Origin: a virus | Direction: 5' to 3' (one strand) | Virus record (IMG/VR): IMGVR_UViG_3300046000_004287 | Location: 1 to 23,948 of that record | DNA: 23,948 nt | Part shown: positions 19,210-23,948 of the stretch, piece by piece | Numbering within the stretch: position 1 is the stretch's first letter | Layout: each line of letters begins with the position of its first letter | Program-made: the position numbers and the translations under genes | Notes under the pieces: model-generated | Told to the model about the DNA's origin: nothing | The model's input: only the letters and a program-made list of their open reading frames with translations | Databases searched by the model: none

Positions 19210-21773
19210 ATGACAGTATCCATGAGATGGCAATTAAGTTATCCGTCGATGCTGAAGGTGTATCCCGTGGCTTTCGTACTGCTGCTGAAGAGACTCGTGC
19301 CTACCAGAAAGAACTGGAACGTCTCACGTACGCAGTCAGTAAGAACGATCCTAAGCCGTATCAAGCTCATGTCGAACAGTTTGCCAAGGTCACAGAAGAA
19401 CGCCTCGCTCGTGAGAAGAAAGCTCAGGAGGAGTTCAACGCTTGGTACAACAAAGAGATGGAGCGTGAAGTAGCTGCCTTCATCGCTGCAGAGACAGCCA
19501 AAGAAGAAGCTACTAATTCTCGTATCGCTGCTGAACGTCAGGCTGCATTGTACACGCATAATATGCAGCAGCTTGCAACCGCACGTCCACTACCTACTGA
19601 AACAGAAGCTCGTGGTCAGGAGTTACTAAATCTTGAGCAGGCTATTCGAGCACGTTTTGCTTTGATGGACCAAGAGCAGCAGCGTATTCAGAACCAGATC
19701 GCAATGAACACTACGAACGCTCAGCGTTTCCAAGCTGTTCTTGAGATGGAGACTACTGCCCGAGCACAGGCCAATGCTGATCTCCGTGCCGCTATTACTG
19801 CTAGATACGCATTATTGGACGAAGAAGCTCAACTTACGCAGAACAATGCGGCCAATACTGCAGAGCTGCAGCGACTTGCCACAAGTCAGGCTGATGCGGT
19901 ACACGAGACCGAACTGACTCAACTTCGTGAGTACATCGTCCAGAAGTACGCAGCACTAGCGGAAGCAGACGCACAAGAGCAGCGTCAACTTGAGATGAAC
20001 CGTGTGAATGCCAATCGTTCACGCGAACGTGCAATGGCAGATGCCGAAGAAGACCGTGAAAGAGAATTGCGTCAGCTTCGTGAAGCTATTACTGCCCGCT
20101 ACGCTCTGGAAGACGAAGCAGATAGATTTGCACCGCAACAGCAGTCTCACGTAGACGCATTCCGTACCAATCAGATACGCGAACAGGCTAATGCACAAGC
20201 AGAAGCCAACCGCATCATGCAGCAGAATCTGACATTGAACGAGCGATATGCTCAACAACTTGCCAATCTGAATCGACTGAACACCACAGTCATTACTACC
20301 ACTGGCAGAGTAGCATTATCGACTCGTGACTTCACCAGAGCCAAGACCGCTTTAACTATTGCTACAATCAGACAGCAGCAGGCTCAAGTTGCTGCGAACG
20401 TAGCGATGGCTAACGGCTATGGTGGTGCCGCTATGGCAATCGGTCAGGCATCGTACGCTGCCGAAGACTTCATTCAGGTGCTGTCGATGGGTGGTGGGCT
20501 GAACATGGCACTCATGTCGGCATCCAACAACCTGTCTATGGTCGCTCGTGCCCTGCTCGGTACAAACGGAGCTATGTCTGCTCTTGCCGGTATCGGTATT
20601 CCAGCAGCACTCATTGGGATTGGGTTACTGGTTCGTTACTTAGTGGGCACAGAAGATGCTGCTGAAAAAGCTAAGAAGGCTCTGGAAGACTTCCGTAAGG
20701 AAATGGAAGACATCGGAAAGATGACAGACCTTCGTCAAAAATTCCAAGCTGAGTCTCGCGTTATTCAGGACATGAAGACTCGCGAAGAGATCGAAACTAA
20801 GATCACTGCCCTGAAGCAGGAGCAAAAAGACCTAGACGAAAAGATGGCTCAAGAGGAAGTGAAACGTGCTGGGGCTAATGCTGCGTATTTCGACGAGTTA
20901 TTGGGAGGGCAACAGGCTAGACTAGACTTTCTTCTGCAGATTGATAAGTCTATACATCAAGGATCTGAGGAGCAGAAACAGTCTGCTAGAGACTTGATTC
21001 TACTCTACGGAGAAGCACGCGACGCAGCCATCGCTGGTAACGAGCAGAACATGTTACAGGCGTTGCGTGAGATGCACGATCTAATGAATCGCTTTAGTAA
21101 AGAACAAACGGGTATCGTTGGTATAGACGTTGGCTTTTGGGATAACTACAAAGCCATTTTCAATGACCCAGAACTGCTTGACAGACTTGAAAGCATTTTT
21201 CATCCGAACGTGACTGATCTTCAGGAGAATCTAAAGCTCCAACAGGAAATAGCCGAAGCATTGCTCAGTAAAGATGAGCACATGACTGAGGAGCGTAAGC
21301 GACAGTTGGAGATCGCTAAAAAGTTGTTGGAAGCTCAACAGCAGATGGTACTGGTCGAAGCCGAGATTACTCGTGAACGCCAACAGCGTATGCGGAATGA
21401 TCTCGAAGAGTTGCGTATGACAGACGCTCAGAAAGAACTAAAACGCATACGTGACGCACAAGCTGCCTTCTCAGGAATTGACGACACATTTGTCGGACCA
21501 CAATTGCCTGAAGACGAAGAACAGATGATGCGTGACTTCATGCAGGCACAGCTGGCTGCGGTTCAGAAAGAAATTGCTGAGGCCACTAGACCTGTGGTTC
21601 AATCAGCGATGGAAGAAAACGGGTTCAGTGCTCAGGCTCAGGCATTCGACCAGATGCTGAAGGCTAAGTTCGAACGTGACCCACAAGCGGAAAAGCTTGA
21701 TACTCTCATCACTATCGAACGAGAGATGTTGAATGCTATCGAGAACAACGCTATGGTCCAAGTTGTTAAGTAA
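19206..21773 (+). CDS. Tape measure protein with four internal repeats
   Basis: The 855-residue protein sets tail length and fills the tube until ejection. Residues 1-135 are charged helix. About 143-335 hold four repeats of 47-51 residues, each opening with L-(R/E)-x-A-I-x-A-R-Y-A-L-like sequence (starts near residues 143, 193, 240 and 291). A central Gly/Ala/Met-rich hydrophobic region follows (about 395-480, including ALAGIGIPAALIGIGLLVRYLVG), of the kind that can insert in membranes at DNA entry. The rest is long coiled coil. If mostly helical, its length predicts a tail of roughly 130 nm by the usual 1.5 angstrom per residue rule. The ATG overlaps the GT stop. There is no lysozyme or peptidase domain that I can see. 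Confidence 0.88.
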   Translation: MNDSIHEMAIKLSVDAEGVSRGFRTAAEETRAYQKELERLTYAVSKNDPKPYQAHVEQFAKVTEERLAREKKAQEEFNAWYNKEMEREVAAFIAAETAKEEATNSRIAAERQAALYTHNMQQLATARPLPTETEARGQELLNLEQAIRARFALMDQEQQRIQNQIAMNTTNAQRFQAVLEMETTARAQANADLRAAITARYALLDEEAQLTQNNAANTAELQRLATSQADAVHETELTQLREYIVQKYAALAEADAQEQRQLEMNRVNANRSRERAMADAEEDRERELRQLREAITARYALEDEADRFAPQQQSHVDAFRTNQIREQANAQAEANRIMQQNLTLNERYAQQLANLNRLNTTVITTTGRVALSTRDFTRAKTALTIATIRQQQAQVAANVAMANGYGGAAMAIGQASYAAEDFIQVLSMGGGLNMALMSASNNLSMVARALLGTNGAMSALAGIGIPAALIGIGLLVRYLVGTEDAAEKAKKALEDFRKEMEDIGKMTDLRQKFQAESRVIQDMKTREEIETKITALKQEQKDLDEKMAQEEVKRAGANAAYFDELLGGQQARLDFLLQIDKSIHQGSEEQKQSARDLILLYGEARDAAIAGNEQNMLQALREMHDLMNRFSKEQTGIVGIDVGFWDNYKAIFNDPELLDRLESIFHPNVTDLQENLKLQQEIAEALLSKDEHMTEERKRQLEIAKKLLEAQQQMVLVEAEITRERQQRMRNDLEELRMTDAQKELKRIRDAQAAFSGIDDTFVGPQLPEDEEQMMRDFMQAQLAAVQKEIAEATRPVVQSAMEENGFSAQAQAFDQMLKAKFERDPQAEKLDTLITIEREMLNAIENNAMVQVVK

Positions 21774-21782
21774 GGAATACTC

Positions 21783-22883
21783 ATGGGTCTCAAACAGATT
21801 ATAGGATTCCTTCACGAAGCTCAGGATCTCTCAGCAACGTGGGGTGTCAACACAATCGTAGAGCAATGCCTGATCGAGATGGATTCTCCACTGGAGGATA
21901 TCATTGACGTTCAGGCTGCTCTGCCTGCGTACGACTTTGGTACTACACCAGAACCAACCTTCACGATTGGACTGTCGTACCATCCAGAACGTACTGACCT
22001 GATCCTGAAGCAGGCCAATGGTGTTCGTGTCCATCCAATGGGCAGACCATACTGGATCGTAGACCTCACCTACGAGACAGGCCAATGGCTGGACAAGTTG
22101 CTGAACAACGAGAACCAAGGTGCCGGTAATGTTGGTCGCATGAAGCGATTCGACAGCACGCCTGGTACCGGTGAACCAGCAACACAGATTATCAAGTACC
22201 CTTGGGACGAACCACCAACATGGCAGTCCAGTACTCGTCGTGTCAGAATCAACATCTTCCATGACATCAATGGTGATCCGCTGAAGCACGCTAACGGACT
22301 GCCGATACTAGAAGGCGTATCTGACGAACTTGATTTGGAAGTACATACCTTCACTTGGAACGTTGAGTACGATACGTTCACGTATAGTACAGACGTAGCT
22401 CCATTTATTGGAAGAATCAATGTCCTGTCCGTATTCGATGCTCCTATCGACCATGTATTACTAGAGTCATGTACCTGCATCGAGAACTACCGTACTGTAA
22501 ATCTGTCCGTTCCTGTAGGACAAGATGGAACAGGTGCCACAGCAACTCACCACTTTGTTACCCTCACAGCAACCTTTGTTATTGATAGGCGTACTGATTC
22601 CACACTTGGTTACTTCCGTGAAGCCAATCGCCGTGTGTCCATGCACACATTGCAGGTTATACGCGAAGGTGGATTACCTGTTGGTCTTGGACCGATTCCT
22701 GTTAACGAAAAAGGAGATGTTGCTACTTCTCCTTGGCCGCTGCGTGATGACGGCACAGCTTATCCTTACGCAACAATTGACGCAGCAGATCCGTTAACCG
22801 ACTTCGCGTTCATTGATACACTTCAACCAGAGCAGAACGACTTGACAGCATTTGCTGCTCTATATAGGTTAGCCATCCCATGA
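21783..22883 (+). CDS. Tail-tip or distal-tail protein, family not recognised
   Basis: The 366-residue protein directly follows the tape measure, where distal tail or tip-hub proteins are encoded. It is beta-rich: FTIGLSYHPERTDLILKQANGVRVHPMGRPYWIVDLTYETG (about 60-100), RRVRINIFHDINGDPLKHANGLPI, TFTWNVEYDTFTYSTDVAPFIGRINV, and HHFVTLTATFVIDRR. The repeated tendency for paired strands suggests a tube-like or Ig-like fold. Short Gly-Thr loops (STPGTGEPA, QDGTGATA) recur. The ATG has AAGGA upstream. Its stop overlaps the next start (ATGA). I cannot assign it to a named family. Confidence 0.65.
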   Translation: MGLKQIIGFLHEAQDLSATWGVNTIVEQCLIEMDSPLEDIIDVQAALPAYDFGTTPEPTFTIGLSYHPERTDLILKQANGVRVHPMGRPYWIVDLTYETGQWLDKLLNNENQGAGNVGRMKRFDSTPGTGEPATQIIKYPWDEPPTWQSSTRRVRINIFHDINGDPLKHANGLPILEGVSDELDLEVHTFTWNVEYDTFTYSTDVAPFIGRINVLSVFDAPIDHVLLESCTCIENYRTVNLSVPVGQDGTGATATHHFVTLTATFVIDRRTDSTLGYFREANRRVSMHTLQVIREGGLPVGLGPIPVNEKGDVATSPWPLRDDGTAYPYATIDAADPLTDFAFIDTLQPEQNDLTAFAALYRLAIP

Positions 22884-23809
22884 GCAATAACCGTCTCGGC
22901 ATTTACAGCGAAGGTGATGCACGCGAGATACACAAACGTGTGCTCGGTCACTCATTGCCTTTACCAGAACTCGGCCAAGCCAAACAGTACACCGTACAAA
23001 ATATGTTGTACTATGCTTTGTTGACTGAAGATCTCAACGCCGCTACAGATCCAGAGACAGGGTACACTTCTGCCGAATGCCGCGTATTGCGATATATTCA
23101 GCCTATAAGTGCTACCACGCTTGATATGGAAATGGCCACAGGCGATATCAGCCTGCTCACAATTACTAACCGCTACGTATCGTTCTCAGCATCAGCAGGC
23201 GATCTGCTTCTTATCATTCGTAACGGTGCTGAGTGGTCCCCTGTTACTGCAGTAGCTTCTTCTCAGAAACATGCGACGATCTTATCGTGTCTGGGTAACG
23301 GCTACTACTCTGCTGCACTATCGACCAATCCAACATTCGATCTGCCATCAACTACTGGTACAGGCACTGACACAGGAACAGGATCAGGCCAGTACAACGA
23401 ATGCAGTCCTTGTCAGTGGATCACAGGAGAGAACACTGGGACAGATGCTGCAGCGTGTGGTAGCCTTCAGCAACCATCTCGTGTATCTGTTCCGGGAGAC
23501 GGCAGTACTATTTATTGCTATGACCCACGCAAGCTAACGCTGTCGACTGGTGCCCACATCATTGTTACGAACATGGGCGATACTGTTGTCAACCCAGAAC
23601 CCGGAACTGGTACAGGTACCGGAACTGCAATCGACACGATTCCACTTTACATGATCCTGACAGGTAACTATGATCTTGTGGGAATACCCGACAGGTTCTA
23701 CGAGTGCTGTGACAACGTTGTTACTCTCACTCGCTGCGATACGTACATTGTAGAAGGTTTCTACTGCCCGGGTGTTCAAGTCGATTGTCCCGGTACAGGA
23801 TCAGCATAA
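22880..23809 (+). CDS. Tail-tip protein with Gly-Thr linkers and cysteine-rich C-terminal half
   Basis: The 309-residue protein has an N-terminal helical part (EIHKRVLGHSLPLPELGQAKQYTVQNMLYYALLTEDLNAATDPETG), a beta domain (about 65-150), and a linker of TTGTGTDTGTGSG (about 157-169). Its last 140 residues contain nine cysteines (ECSPCQW, AACGS, IYCYD, YECCDN, TRCDTY, FYCPG, VDCPG), interrupted by a second linker, EPGTGTGTGTA. The Cys pattern could form disulphides or bind metal in the mature tail. It may form part of the tip or receptor-binding apparatus, which is inferred from position. It begins in an ATGA overlap, and its TAA overlaps the next ATG. Confidence 0.65.
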   Translation: MSNNRLGIYSEGDAREIHKRVLGHSLPLPELGQAKQYTVQNMLYYALLTEDLNAATDPETGYTSAECRVLRYIQPISATTLDMEMATGDISLLTITNRYVSFSASAGDLLLIIRNGAEWSPVTAVASSQKHATILSCLGNGYYSAALSTNPTFDLPSTTGTGTDTGTGSGQYNECSPCQWITGENTGTDAAACGSLQQPSRVSVPGDGSTIYCYDPRKLTLSTGAHIIVTNMGDTVVNPEPGTGTGTGTAIDTIPLYMILTGNYDLVGIPDRFYECCDNVVTLTRCDTYIVEGFYCPGVQVDCPGTGSA

Positions 23810-23948
23810 TGCCCTCCAATCAACAACAGGCTTTACTCCAGTGTGGCTGCGGCTGCGTAGGATCATGTACAGGATGCTGCTTCTGCTCCCAGTCTCCAGC
23901 GACAAATGCGGACTACGTGATCGACGCTCCCAACTGTGCTGCTCTCGA
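23809..23948 (+). CDS. Cysteine-rich protein, cut by the window edge
   Basis: An ATG at 23809 overlaps the TAA of the previous gene (TAATG), and its frame is open to the end of the window. The visible 46 residues begin MPSNQQQALLQ and then have seven cysteines within 15 residues (CGCGCVGSCTGCCFC), followed by SQSPATNADYVIDAPNC. No standard zinc-finger or ferredoxin spacing is obvious. With the preceding Cys-rich tail protein it may form a disulphide- or metal-stabilised tail structure. Function unknown; the C-terminus is outside the window. Confidence 0.6.
   Translation, partial: MPSNQQQALLQCGCGCVGSCTGCCFCSQSPATNADYVIDAPNCAAL

Noticed and set aside
1-23948. CRISPR arrays, rRNA genes, insertion sequences
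   Set aside because: I looked for regularly spaced direct repeats, transposases with terminal repeats and rRNA-like sequence and saw none.

Overview
The window is part of a double-stranded DNA tailed-phage genome or prophage with a long non-contractile tail (siphovirus-like). The evidence is an ordered HK97-type head module: P27-like small terminase, HK97-type large terminase, portal, ClpP-like prohead protease and HK97-fold major capsid protein. A neck/tail series follows: gp6-like connector, head closure, HK97 gp10-like protein, tail terminator, tail tube, a G/GT chaperone pair with a -1 frameshift site, tape measure and tail-tip genes. No sheath or contractile baseplate genes are visible. 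Genes use strong Shine-Dalgarno sites and ATGA/TAATG overlaps, so the host is a bacterium. Nothing in the window identifies it; the frequent Gly-Thr-Gly-Thr linkers are a recurring feature but not diagnostic.

Layout. 1-1253: promoter, two small unknown genes and the small terminase, rightward. 1271-1306: shared intrinsic terminator. 1324-3841: tightly packed leftward operon reading, in transcription order, a tiny TTG-started ORF, a ThyX-type thymidylate synthase, an HNH-AP2 endonuclease, a dATP/dGTP diphosphohydrolase-like protein, a small ribbon-helix-helix-like protein, and a stand-alone serine-recombinase DNA-binding domain. 3842-4358: divergent control region without a convincing gene, holding a promoter candidate, nested hairpins and two families of short repeats. 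4359-6613: rightward second HNH-AP2 endonuclease (same length and layout as the first), metallophosphoesterase, HExxH metallopeptidase-like protein and a small membrane/coiled-coil protein, with a DUF559-type nuclease gene on the opposite strand inside the run. 6632-6699: terminator.

6755-9101: three fibre-like or accessory structural genes. The first two and the N-terminal 60% of the third use visibly more GCG/TCG/CCG-type codons than the rest of the window, which suggests an imported module whose right edge lies near a poly-glycine linker. 9117-15098: large terminase, portal, protease and capsid. The capsid gene has its own promoter candidate and very strong ribosome binding site and is followed by a hairpin. 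15195-15632: likely capsid accessory protein, ended by a strong terminator. 15714-18398: connector to tail tube. 18446-19209: G/GT frameshift pair. 19206-21773: tape measure with four internal repeats. 21783-end: tail-tip proteins that become cysteine-rich at the right edge; the last gene is cut by the window.

The most notable observations are: (i) a complete -1 frameshift signal (A_AAA_AAC, six-base spacer, ten-pair stem) followed about 280 bases later by a perfect intrinsic terminator that lies inside the frameshifted reading frame, so frameshifting could control read-through into the tape measure and tail-tip genes; (ii) the repeat-rich divergent control region; (iii) separation of small and large terminase genes by about 8 kb of nucleotide-metabolism, endonuclease and fibre cargo; and (iv) the stand-alone recombinase DNA-binding domain next to a ribbon-helix-helix-like gene.
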